DNA of 15,291 nucleotides from CAYIGN01 sp964363055 (GCA_964363055.1 CAYIGN010000015.1:1-15291); one strand, 5' to 3'. Shown: positions 5,615 to 12,146, counted from the stretch's first letter. Numbers and translations: made by a program. Notes: generated by a model from the sequence alone, not told the origin.

Positions 5615-6034
5615 ATGCAGCTACATCAATTAAAACCTGGTCATAAAGGGAGGAAGGGCAGAAGAATCGGCCGTGGCGGTAAAAGAGGCACCTATTCCGG
5701 GCGGGGCATCAAGGGCCAGCGCGCGCGCGCCGGTGCGCGCATCCGGCCGCAGGAGCGGGACATTCTGAAGAAAATCCCCAAACTGCGAGGATACAAGTTT
5801 AAGTCATTCAAGCCCGGCCCGGCGATTGTCAATCTTGACGCGATTGAAAAACGATTCGCCGAGGGAGAGACAGTGAATCCCGCGTCTTTACGCGCCAAGG
5901 GGCTGATTGCAAATGTGCAGGGGCGAGTGCCGAAGGTGAAAATTTTAGGGAAGGGAGAGCTCAAGAAGAAAGTCCAATTTGAGGGAGTGACATTTTCAGG
6001 CGCGGCCGCCTCAAAATTAAAAAATCAAAAATGA
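5615..6034 (+). CDS. rplO: 50S ribosomal protein L15
   Basis: The product (139 residues from the ATG at 5615) is ribosomal protein uL15, a late-assembly large-subunit protein whose basic, Gly-rich N-terminal extension threads into 23S rRNA. The sequence begins MQLHQLKPGHKGRKGRRIGRG, followed by GTYSGRGIKGQRARAG, then the globular part with FKPGPAIVNLDAIEKRF, VNPASLRAKGLI, KVKILGKGELKKKVQFEGVTFSGAAASKL. An in-frame TTG at 5597 would add MDISDD, which the family lacks. The gene end runs into an A-rich tract of aaaatcaaaaatgaaaa-type words. L30 should precede it in most bacteria but does not. Confidence 0.96.
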   Translation: MQLHQLKPGHKGRKGRRIGRGGKRGTYSGRGIKGQRARAGARIRPQERDILKKIPKLRGYKFKSFKPGPAIVNLDAIEKRFAEGETVNPASLRAKGLIANVQGRVPKVKILGKGELKKKVQFEGVTFSGAAASKLKNQK

Positions 6035-6144
6035 AAATGCAAAACGAAAATTCAAGATTTCGGGAGCTAAAGTCCCCTCAGAGTTGACGATAAAAGGTGT
6101 TATTCGCCAAACTCGATACTTGACACGTAATCTTTGTTGCAGAC
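6035..6144. other. L15-SecY spacer
   Basis: This 110-base spacer begins with the A-rich word tract that started in the end of L15. It contains TTGACG (about 6083) and TTGACA (about 6119), which look like -35 elements, but I found no -10 element at suitable spacing for either. A promoter for secY-adk-map is therefore possible but not supported. Confidence 0.4.
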
Positions 6145-7416
6145 ATGTTCAAGAAATTGGCACTTCTCTTCACCATTCCGGATCTGCGCCGCAAGGTCCT
6201 CTTCGTCTTGGGGATTCTAATTGTATTCCGCATCGCGGCTTCAATCCCGGTGCCCGGGGTTGATCCGTTGCGTCTGAAATCGTTTCTGGCGGGGAATCAA
6301 TTTTTCGGCCTCCTCAACATCTTCTCCGGCGGGGTGCTGGAGAATCTTTCCATCGCCATGCTGGGCGTGGGTCCTTATATTACCGCATCCATAATTATGC
6401 AGCTCTTCACCATGATCGTGCCGCGGCTCAAGGAACTCTATCAGGAGGAGGGCGAGGCGGGACGGGAACGGTTCAATAACTATTCTCGGCTGCTCACCGT
6501 GCCGCTGGCGCTCCTGCAGGGTTATGGCCTGCTCGTACTGCTCGCTCGCCAGCAGGTTATCCCATCGCTGGATTATGTCGGCTACATATCCAACCTGATT
6601 ATTATTACTGCGGGCACCATGTTTTTGATGTGGCTGGGAGAACTTATCACTGAAAAGGGGATTGGTAACGGGATCTCGCTCTTGATTCTGGCAGGGATCA
6701 TCGCTGGTTTCCCCCGCTCGCTCCAGCAGGAATTTTTTGCTTTCACCCCGTCTGCACTTCCCAGCTACATCGGGTTCGCGGCGGTGGCTCTGGCGGTCAT
6801 CGCCGGAGTGGTAGTGATTTCAGAAGGGGAGCGGGCGATCCCGGTCTCATACGCCAAGCGCATCCGCGGCATGCGGGTGTATGGCGGGGCCTCCACCCAT
6901 CTGCCGCTGCGAGTTAACCAGGCCGGAGTTATCCCCATTATTTTTGCAATTTCAATCATCCTTTTCCCGGGGCTCATCGGGAGCTTCCTGTCCGGCATCC
7001 CCAGCCCTTGGGTGCAGCAGATTGCGAATTTTCTCATCCAAATGTTTAATACGCAGTGGATCTATGGCATTGTCTATTTTCTTCTGGTAATCATCTTCAC
7101 CTATTTCTATACGGCAGTGACTTTTGACCCGCAGTCATTGGCGGACAATTTGCAGAAACAGGGCGGGTTTATTCTGGGGATTCGGCCCGGGCGGCCGACC
7201 GCGGCGTACCTGACGCATATAATCTCGCGTCTTACTCTGGCCGGCGCCGTCTTTTTGGGAGTGATCGCGATTCTGCCGCTCTCGGTGCAGAGCATTTTCT
7301 CCATCCGGGTCTTGACCATCGGCGGCACCGCGATCCTGATTGTGGTCTCGGTCGTGATTGAAACCGTCAAGCAGATCAATGCCCAGCTCGTGATGCGGGA
7401 ATATGAGCGAATCTAA
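6145..7416 (+). CDS. secY: Protein translocase subunit SecY
   Basis: This 423-residue membrane protein is SecY, the channel of the Sec translocon that exports unfolded proteins and inserts membrane proteins. About ten hydrophobic segments are evident. Hallmarks include DLRRKVLFVLGILIVFRI with the following IPVPGVD, the plug-region FFGLLNIFSGGVLEN, AMLGVGPYITASIIMQLF, GELITEKGIGNGISLLI, the cytosolic SEGERAIPVSYAKR loop, LPLRVNQAGVIPIIFA, and the C5 loop with FDPQSLADNLQKQGGFILGIRPGRPTAAYL. The C-terminus EYERI is standard. Length is normal. The last 14 bases overlap the adk start, suggesting coupling. It sits in its usual place after L15. Confidence 0.98.
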   Translation: MFKKLALLFTIPDLRRKVLFVLGILIVFRIAASIPVPGVDPLRLKSFLAGNQFFGLLNIFSGGVLENLSIAMLGVGPYITASIIMQLFTMIVPRLKELYQEEGEAGRERFNNYSRLLTVPLALLQGYGLLVLLARQQVIPSLDYVGYISNLIIITAGTMFLMWLGELITEKGIGNGISLLILAGIIAGFPRSLQQEFFAFTPSALPSYIGFAAVALAVIAGVVVISEGERAIPVSYAKRIRGMRVYGGASTHLPLRVNQAGVIPIIFAISIILFPGLIGSFLSGIPSPWVQQIANFLIQMFNTQWIYGIVYFLLVIIFTYFYTAVTFDPQSLADNLQKQGGFILGIRPGRPTAAYLTHIISRLTLAGAVFLGVIAILPLSVQSIFSIRVLTIGGTAILIVVSVVIETVKQINAQLVMREYERI

Positions 7417-8014
7417 CAATAAACTGACATTGATTGTGCTGGGCCGCTCCGGTTCCGGTAAAGGAACCCAGGCGCGCTTCATAGTCAAGCGCCTTGAGCG
7501 AGCCGGTGGCATCCATGTCAGCACCGGGGAGCTCTTGCGCTCTTTCATGCACAGAACCGGCCCGGCAGCCGAGATTGCTCGGCGCGTGATGCGCCAGGGA
7601 GGATTGCATCCGTCGTGGCTGGCGGCATATTTGTGGCTCGGGGTCATCATTGATGAAGGAGGCGGAACCCGGCATCTCGTATTTGACGGCGCCTGCCGCC
7701 GGCTTTTTGAGGCAAAGCTTCTTGATGAGGTGATGCGTTGGCACGGGAGGCCTTTGCCCTTCTGTATTTATATTGACATAAGTCGCAGAGAAGCAATGCG
7801 GCGTCTGCTCTCGCGCGGGAGATCCGATGATACGATTGCGGCAATCGGGCGCCGACTTGACTATTTTTCCAAAGAAGTAGTGCCGGTGCTCCGCTACTAC
7901 CAGAAAAGCGGTCGGATGATCAGCGTGGACGGTGAGCAGCCGCCGGAGCGAGTGTTTGCAGAGATTGATCGCGCTCTCCGAAAGAAGATAGGGAAGCGGT
8001 GGCCAAGGCGCTGA
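7403..8014 (+). CDS. adk: Adenylate kinase, short form lacking the LID domain
   Basis: This 203-residue P-loop enzyme belongs to the adenylate kinase family and should balance ATP, ADP and AMP in the cytosol. It has the P-loop GRSGSGKGTQ (residues 14-23, Lys20), the AMP-binding STGELLR (40-46), VFDGACRR in place of the common FDGFPRT, and the catalytic-arginine region RGRSDD (138-143) with RRLDYF downstream. The usual LID of about 30 residues between the two arginine motifs is missing; the loop is even shorter than in eukaryotic UMP/CMP kinases. The start overlaps secY by 14 bases, and map follows after one base. A UMP/CMP kinase-like specificity cannot be excluded, but the secY-adk-map context supports adenylate kinase. 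Confidence 0.9.
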   Translation: MSESNNKLTLIVLGRSGSGKGTQARFIVKRLERAGGIHVSTGELLRSFMHRTGPAAEIARRVMRQGGLHPSWLAAYLWLGVIIDEGGGTRHLVFDGACRRLFEAKLLDEVMRWHGRPLPFCIYIDISRREAMRRLLSRGRSDDTIAAIGRRLDYFSKEVVPVLRYYQKSGRMISVDGEQPPERVFAEIDRALRKKIGKRWPRR

Positions 8015-8015
8015 T

Positions 8016-8828
8016 ATGGCGGTCTCCTGCAAAACTAAAGAGGAGGTCGCGATCTTGCGCGAGGGCGGGCGGCGTCTTGCCGCGATACTAAGAAAAATTG
8101 CGGCAGCGGCTAAGGCCGGCGTCTCAACCGCGGAATTGGAAATTCTGGCCGAGCGTCTGATTCTAACTGAAGGGGGAATACCGATTTTCAAAGGGTACAA
8201 GATCCGCGAGGCGAAGATTTCATATCCGGCCAGTATCTGCACCTCAATCAATGATGAGGTGGTGCATGGCATCCCGCGCAAAGATCGGACTCTCAAGTCC
8301 GGAGACGTGCTCAGTATTGATATTGGGATGCGCTGGCCGACAGATTCGTATAAAGTATCAAATATCAAGTATCAAGGGGAGGGACTGGTGACTGATATGG
8401 CGGTAACGATCGGCATTGGAAGGGTCTTGCCAGAAGCGGAGCGGCTGATTAGGGTAACGCGCGAAGCGCTGGACATCGGGATTGCCGTTGTACGGCCGGG
8501 TGAAGCAATCGGCGATGTAGGCCATGCGATCGGGGAGCACCTAAAAAAAGCCGGACTCGGCGTGATCCGCGATCTGGCCGGCCACGGCGTGGGATATGAG
8601 CTGCACGAGGAGCCGCTTATCCCCAATTATGGAGCGCCGGGAACGGGTCTGGAAATCCGTGAGGGGATGGTGTTGGCGCTTGAGCCCATGGCGACCCTGG
8701 GCGACTGGCGGATTACGCTGGAGCCGGATGAGTGGACTTTCCGCACTGCCGACGGCTCGCTCGCCGCCCATTTTGAGCATACGATTGCTGTTACGAAAGA
8801 CGGCGCCGAAGTCCTGACCGCTCTGTGA
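8016..8828 (+). CDS. map: Methionine aminopeptidase, type I
   Basis: This 270-residue pita-bread metalloprotease removes the initiator methionine from nascent proteins. The five metal ligands are visible: Asp102 (SIDIG), Asp127 (VTDMAV), His190 (AGHGVG), Glu223 (ALEPM) and Glu254 (HFEHTI), with substrate His84 in VVHGIP. The spacing Asp102-Asp127 is 25, against 11 in E. coli Map, so about 14 residues have been inserted on the metal-bearing hairpin. The insert DNA includes three tandem 7-mers (tatcaaa, tatcaag, tatcaag; 8356-8376). The N-terminal zinc-finger extension of some Map proteins is absent. It starts one base after adk and ends the ribosomal-type operon. Confidence 0.96.
   Translation: MAVSCKTKEEVAILREGGRRLAAILRKIAAAAKAGVSTAELEILAERLILTEGGIPIFKGYKIREAKISYPASICTSINDEVVHGIPRKDRTLKSGDVLSIDIGMRWPTDSYKVSNIKYQGEGLVTDMAVTIGIGRVLPEAERLIRVTREALDIGIAVVRPGEAIGDVGHAIGEHLKKAGLGVIRDLAGHGVGYELHEEPLIPNYGAPGTGLEIREGMVLALEPMATLGDWRITLEPDEWTFRTADGSLAAHFEHTIAVTKDGAEVLTAL
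8356..8376 (+). repeat. Three tandem 7-mers inside map
   Basis: The sequence is tatcaaa, tatcaag, tatcaag, 21 bases in all, so it keeps the frame. It encodes part of the extra loop between the first two metal-binding aspartates of Map. The composition is unlike the surrounding G/C-rich coding sequence and like the word repeats at gene junctions. Confidence 0.8.
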
Positions 8829-8857
8829 GCGCGCGTTAGGAGGTTTTAGATCAGTGG

Positions 8858-8891
8858 CTGCACGTTCACCCAATGTGCGGGCTTTTTCTTT
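8858..8891 (+). terminator. Intrinsic terminator after map
   Basis: The arms gcacgtt (8860-8866) and aatgtgc (8872-8878) form a 7-bp stem with one wobble and a 5-base loop; c8858-g8880 and a wobble extend it. A T-rich run, gctttttcttt (8881-8891), follows directly. It lies 30 bases after the map stop and would end the ribosomal-secY-adk-map transcript. Confidence 0.75.
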
Positions 8892-8913
8892 GTCCGAAAG
8901 ATAACATCCATCG

Positions 8914-8953
8914 CCACTACCATCTTGATACGATCGTATTGAAATGGTAGTGG
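8914..8953. repeat. 40-nt near-perfect palindrome between map and ruvX
   Basis: The outer arms ccactaccat (8914-8923) and atggtagtgg (8944-8953) are perfect complements, and the centre atacgatcgtat (8928-8939) is a perfect 12-bp palindrome. Only 8924/8943 mismatches; 8926/8941 and 8927/8940 are wobbles. There is no T-run, so it is not a canonical terminator. It could be a dimeric protein binding site, a repeat insertion or an RNA end-stabiliser. Confidence 0.8.
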
Positions 8954-9008
8954 AGGTACGGGGAGGGGGTTAGTAAACGAAGCGGAGGCGGGTAGGTTAT
9001 CGCATTCC

Positions 9009-9040
9009 CCCGCCCCGTATGGTTTTTTTACGGGCGCGGG
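9009..9040 (+). other. G/C hairpin with T-run in the loop, just upstream of the ruvX -10 element
   Basis: Arms cccgccccgt (9009-9018) and acgggcgcggg (9030-9040) pair over ten base pairs with one bulged base. The seven-T run lies in the loop, not after the stem, so this is not a standard intrinsic terminator. The hairpin DNA occupies the interval where the ruvX -35 to -10 spacer would be. Confidence 0.55.
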
Positions 9041-9042
9041 TA

Positions 9043-9048
9043 TACAAT
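9043..9048 (+). promoter_or_regulatory. Candidate -10 element for near-leaderless ruvX transcript
   Basis: TACAAT (in tatacaat, 9041-9048) ends 8 bases before the ruvX ATG at 9057, so transcription would begin at or within a base or two of the start codon. The same 8-base distance is seen for pgk. No good -35 is present 17 bases upstream (tggttt). The lack of a Shine-Dalgarno before ruvX agrees with leaderless initiation. Confidence 0.5.
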
Positions 9049-9056
9049 GGGATTAC

Positions 9057-9503
9057 ATGCGATATCTGGGGATTGATTATGGAGCGCGGCGGATCGGGAT
9101 GGCGGTGGCGGATGAAGAGATACAGATTGCCGTTCCGCGAGGCGTGGTGGTGCGTGAGAGCGATCGGCAGGCAGTGGACGAGATAGCGGCGGTCATCAGG
9201 CGGGAGCGGGCAGAGATGGTTGTTATCGGATTGCCCCTGGCGCACGACGGAGCGGAAACGGAACAGGCGCGCGAGGTTCGGGCGTTTGCTAAAAAACTGA
9301 GAGAGAAAACAGGCGCGCCGATTGAATTCGAAAACGAGATTTTCACCACGCGCATGGCCGAAGCCGCCGGCGGCAAAGCAGAGATGAGCGATGCCTCCGC
9401 GGCCGCGATTATTTTGCAATCGTATCTCGATAAAAGGAATAAGAAATCAGGAAGCATGGACCATGAATATGAAGAATTCAATCCCGCGTCCCCTGATTCA
9501 TGA
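9057..9503 (+). CDS. ruvX: RuvX/YqgF family putative Holliday junction resolvase / pre-16S rRNA nuclease
   Basis: This 148-residue protein belongs to the YqgF/RuvX family of RNase H-fold nucleases, needed in E. coli for 16S rRNA 5' processing and also described as a Holliday junction resolvase. It shows LGIDYGARRIGMAVAD (Asp7), VVIGLPLAHDGAETEQA and the C-terminal SDASAAAIILQSYLD (Asp112). In the strand where many members have DERxT, this protein has FENEIFTT, so the acidic Asp is Asn93 and the Arg is Ile. Homology ends near residue 129; the last 19 residues are encoded by repeat words including atcaggaagca. The gene ends inside the inverted word tract before the glycosyltransferase. Confidence 0.9.
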   Translation: MRYLGIDYGARRIGMAVADEEIQIAVPRGVVVRESDRQAVDEIAAVIRRERAEMVVIGLPLAHDGAETEQAREVRAFAKKLREKTGAPIEFENEIFTTRMAEAAGGKAEMSDASAAAIILQSYLDKRNKKSGSMDHEYEEFNPASPDS

Positions 9504-9523
9504 TTCATAATTCCTGATTCATG
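9445..9523. repeat. Inverted word-repeat tract at the ruvX-glycosyltransferase junction
   Basis: aatcaggaa (9445-9453) and ttcctgatt (9511-9519) are perfect 9-bp complements, so the junction can fold back. ctgattcatg occurs at 9493-9502 and 9514-9523. The 11-mer atcaggaagca (9446-9456) is shared with the S17 tail and the 12-mer tgattcatgatt (9494-9505) with the L6-L18 spacer. The tract encodes the RuvX tail, its TGA stop and the next gene's ATG. Confidence 0.75.
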
Positions 9524-10267
9524 TTTTTGTCCTGGATCATCCCGGCGTATAATGAGGAGAAGCGGATTGAGAAAACCATCCGCGAGGTGGATGCATACCT
9601 CCATGCCAGGCGTCTGGCTGACGGATACGAAATTATAGTCGTAAACTCCGGCTCTCGCGACCGGACTGCGGAGATGGTGCGTAGTATCCAAAATCAGATC
9701 TCTGGTCTCCAAATCCTCAATGTAGAGAACCGCGGCAAGGGGTGGGCAGTAAAGAAAGGGATGTTAGCCGGCAAGGGCGATATTCGAATTTTTGCCGATG
9801 CCGATAACTCCGTGTCGCCTGAACAGTTTGATAATTTCCTTCCGCATCTTTGTTTGAGCGGGCAGGAGCGCCCGGGGTGTTTTGGGGTAGTGATCGGTTC
9901 AATTGAGATCGCCGGCGCGAGGATTGAGGAGCAGGCCCAGTGGTACCGACGGATGTTGGGGAAATTGGCCAAATATGTCATCCGCATCGGCTCCGGGCTC
10001 TGGGAGATCCGTGATTCCCAGCGCGGCTTCAAGGTCTTTACCCGGGCCGCGGCCGAGTACGTATTCCCCAAGCAGACCATTTTCGGCTGGGGGTTTGATT
10101 TTGAAATTCTCCTCATTGCCAAGCGCGGCGGGTTTGGGATAAAAGAAGTGCCGGTGGATTGGATCAATCCGCCGGATTCCAAAGTGAGTATAGGCGCTTA
10201 CCTGACTACGCTTCTGGAACTTCTGCGGGTGCGTTGGAATATGATAAAAGGAATATATGGCAGGTAA
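9521..10267 (+). CDS. Family 2 glycosyltransferase, Alg5/DPM1-like
   Basis: This 248-residue protein is a GT-A fold, family 2 glycosyltransferase, closest in motif layout to dolichyl/polyprenyl-phosphate glucosyltransferases (Alg5-like). Visible motifs are IPAYNEEKRI (6-16), VVNSGSRDRT (40-49; the family has VVDDGS or VVNDGS), NRGKGWAVKKGM (70-81), the metal-binding FADADN (91-96), DSQRGFKVF (165-173), FGWGFDFEILLIAKRGGF and KEVPVDW. No transmembrane segments follow, so it would act at the cytosolic membrane face. It probably loads a sugar onto a lipid phosphate for surface glycans; sugar and acceptor are not readable. The gene overlaps galT by 11 bases. CATAAT (9506-9511) is a possible -10 for it. 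Confidence 0.88.
   Translation: MFLSWIIPAYNEEKRIEKTIREVDAYLHARRLADGYEIIVVNSGSRDRTAEMVRSIQNQISGLQILNVENRGKGWAVKKGMLAGKGDIRIFADADNSVSPEQFDNFLPHLCLSGQERPGCFGVVIGSIEIAGARIEEQAQWYRRMLGKLAKYVIRIGSGLWEIRDSQRGFKVFTRAAAEYVFPKQTIFGWGFDFEILLIAKRGGFGIKEVPVDWINPPDSKVSIGAYLTTLLELLRVRWNMIKGIYGR
10246..10252 (+). promoter_or_regulatory. Shine-Dalgarno-like site for galT
   Basis: aaaagga lies 4 bases before the galT ATG at 10257. It is the only purine-rich ribosome binding site I could recognise in the window, which makes it unusual here. It lies inside the end of the glycosyltransferase gene. Confidence 0.5.
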
Positions 10268-11312
10268 AAGGCGGCCGCGTTCAGGCAAAAAGCCATCAAT
10301 CTCGGAGCTGCGCCAGGACATTGTTTCTGGCGACTGGGTGGTGATTGCCACTGGTCGGGCCAGGCGGCCGGATGAGTTCAGAGGAGAAAGACGCCCGGCC
10401 TTTATCCAGCCGCAGGATCGCTGCCCGTTTGAGAGGGTTCATCCGGAGGTGCTGCTCCTTCATGCCGCGGATGGAAAAGCAGCCGGAGATAATTGGTGGG
10501 CGCAGGCATTCCCCAACAAATACCCGGCCTTTAGCCGCGGCGCGCGCGCAAAAATGCGCAAGACCGGACCGTATCAGTGGGCCGAGGGAGTCGGTTTTCA
10601 TGAAGTGGTGGCGACTCGCGACCACACCCGGTCTCTGGCCAAGATGTCTTTGAGAGAAGCGGAGCTTGTTATCCGCGCGTATCAGGAGCGGTATCTGGAA
10701 ATAAAGCAGTCAGCCGCAGTTAAATACATCTCTATTTTTCACAATCACGGCCGGGCGGCAGGAGCGACCATCTCGCATCCCCACTCGCAGATCATCGCCA
10801 CTCCAGTCATCCCTCCGGATGTAGACCGGAGTATCAAAGGGTCGGCGCGCTATTTCCATGAAGAGCATGCGTGTGTCCACTGCACCGTGATCCGGTATGA
10901 GCTGCGGGCCAAGAAGCGGCTGGTATATGAGAATCATCGCTTCTTGGCAGTGGCGCCGTTTGGTTCCAAGACGGCGTTTGAATTGCGGATTTTTCCCAAG
11001 GCGCACAGCGCCCATTTTGAGGACATGGATGGGCACAGCCGAGCCGATCTCGCCGATGCCCTCCGCAGTGTGCTTGCCAAGTTATTTCAAGGTTTGGGGA
11101 ACCCGGATTACAATTTTTTCCTGCATACGGCTCCGACCGCCGACCATGAAGAATTTCGCCACTATCACTGGCATTTTGAGATATTGCCCAAGACCGCGAT
11201 CTGGGCCGGATTTGAAATCGGCACCGGCATTGAGATTTCCACGATTACGCCCGAGAGCGCCGCCGAATTTTTGCGATCAGTAAGCACACATAACAGACCC
11301 GCCCCGCAATAA
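10257..11312 (+). CDS. galT: Galactose-1-phosphate uridylyltransferase-like protein
   Basis: This 351-residue protein is of the GalT branch of the HIT superfamily, which moves a nucleotide between sugar phosphates through a uridylyl-His intermediate. It shows ELRQDIVSGDWVVIATGRARRP, RCPF (Cys56), ATRDH (His123), FHNHGRAAGATISHPHSQIIA with nucleophile His176 in HPH, and HYHWHFEILP (302-311). Cys56 matches the first structural zinc ligand, but the partner of the usual CPFC is Glu59. An additional CVHC pair (206-209) lies in the middle. ADP-glucose phosphorylase or a related sugar nucleotidyltransferase is an alternative. It overlaps the glycosyltransferase, consistent with joint work in sugar-nucleotide and glycan synthesis. 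Confidence 0.85.
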   Translation: MAGKRRPRSGKKPSISELRQDIVSGDWVVIATGRARRPDEFRGERRPAFIQPQDRCPFERVHPEVLLLHAADGKAAGDNWWAQAFPNKYPAFSRGARAKMRKTGPYQWAEGVGFHEVVATRDHTRSLAKMSLREAELVIRAYQERYLEIKQSAAVKYISIFHNHGRAAGATISHPHSQIIATPVIPPDVDRSIKGSARYFHEEHACVHCTVIRYELRAKKRLVYENHRFLAVAPFGSKTAFELRIFPKAHSAHFEDMDGHSRADLADALRSVLAKLFQGLGNPDYNFFLHTAPTADHEEFRHYHWHFEILPKTAIWAGFEIGTGIEISTITPESAAEFLRSVSTHNRPAPQ

Positions 11313-11332
11313 TTTTTAGTCGCGACACCTAT

Positions 11333-12109
11333 ATGCCCAAACTCATCGTCGCCAATTGGAAGATGAATCCGGATTCACCCGCCAGAGCAGCGGCTCTGGC
11401 GGGTGAATATCATAATTTCAGCAGTTCAAAATTGCGGGGCACCGAGTTGGTCGTTGCCCCGCCCTTCCCCTTTCTCATTCCGGTCAGAGAAGCGCTTCCC
11501 AAAGGAGTTAAACTCGGCGCGCAGGATTCCTTCTGGAGAGACCGGGGCCCTTATACTGGCGAAGTATCTTGGCATCAGCTTAAAAACTTGAAAGTTGAAT
11601 ATGTCATCATCGGCCACTCCGAGCGTCGGATCCATTTGGGCGAGACAGATGAGATGATCAATAAAAAAGTCCGTGCGGTTTTGGAAAACGGCTTGCGGGC
11701 GATTCTTTGTATCGGAGAAAGAGAGCGCAGCGGCAGCGACATCCCTCCGCTGGCGGGAGAGCAACTTAGGGCCGCCCTGGCTGGAGTGAAAAAACCGCTT
11801 TTGCGGAAACTCATCATTGCCTATGAACCGGTGTGGGCGATCTCCACCATGCCCGGCAATCACGGCCCTGATACGCCTGATAGCGCATTCCGCGCCCGGA
11901 TCTATATTGAAAAGGTTCTGAGCGGTCTTTACGTTAGACAGTCAGCCGGGCAGGTACGGATTATCTACGGCGGATCAGTGAATTCGGCCAATGTCGGATC
12001 GTTTATGGTTGACGGAAAAATGGACGGGGCGCTGGTCGGCAGCGCAAGTTTGGATCACAAAGAATTCGAGGCGATTGTTCGATCAGTCCGATCGGAATCC
12101 GCACATTGA
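11333..12109 (+). CDS. tpiA: Triose-phosphate isomerase
   Basis: The 258-residue TIM-barrel enzyme interconverts dihydroxyacetone phosphate and glyceraldehyde-3-phosphate in glycolysis. Catalytic residues are in place: Asn8 and Lys10 in ANWKMN, His95 in IIGHSERR, Glu165 in AYEPVWA, with YGGSVN (212-217) and GALVGSASL as phosphate-binding ends. Loop 6 reads AISTMPGNHGPDTPD instead of the usual AIGTGxxxTPE, so it is changed and about four residues longer. Residues 14-25 are encoded by a perfect 16-bp-arm hairpin. The start ATG at 11333 gives the family N-terminus. It follows galT by 20 bases and faces ndh, whose stop is 37 bases away. Confidence 0.96.
   Translation: MPKLIVANWKMNPDSPARAAALAGEYHNFSSSKLRGTELVVAPPFPFLIPVREALPKGVKLGAQDSFWRDRGPYTGEVSWHQLKNLKVEYVIIGHSERRIHLGETDEMINKKVRAVLENGLRAILCIGERERSGSDIPPLAGEQLRAALAGVKKPLLRKLIIAYEPVWAISTMPGNHGPDTPDSAFRARIYIEKVLSGLYVRQSAGQVRIIYGGSVNSANVGSFMVDGKMDGALVGSASLDHKEFEAIVRSVRSESAH
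11373..11408. repeat. Perfect 16-bp-arm hairpin inside tpiA
   Basis: attcacccgccagagc (11373-11388) and gctctggcgggtgaat (11393-11408) are exact reverse complements with the 4-base spacer agcg. The element lies wholly in the tpiA frame and encodes parts of residues 14-25 (around SPARAAALAGE), in helix 1 of the barrel. The spacing NWKMN to VVAPPF is about normal, so the gene is not obviously lengthened. Confidence 0.9.
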
Positions 12110-12146
12110 TCCGGGATGATGAGGGCGCCAACTTATTTTGCGAGGA

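Noticed and set aside
6083..6144. Promoter upstream of secY using TTGACG or TTGACA
   Set aside because: No -10 element stands at 16-18 bases from either hexamer, apart from a poor match overlapping the secY start.
7376..8368. 330-residue open frame on the minus strand
   Set aside because: It runs opposite adk and map, which have complete motifs and operon context; the antisense frame has no recognisable domain and reflects G/C-rich codon use.
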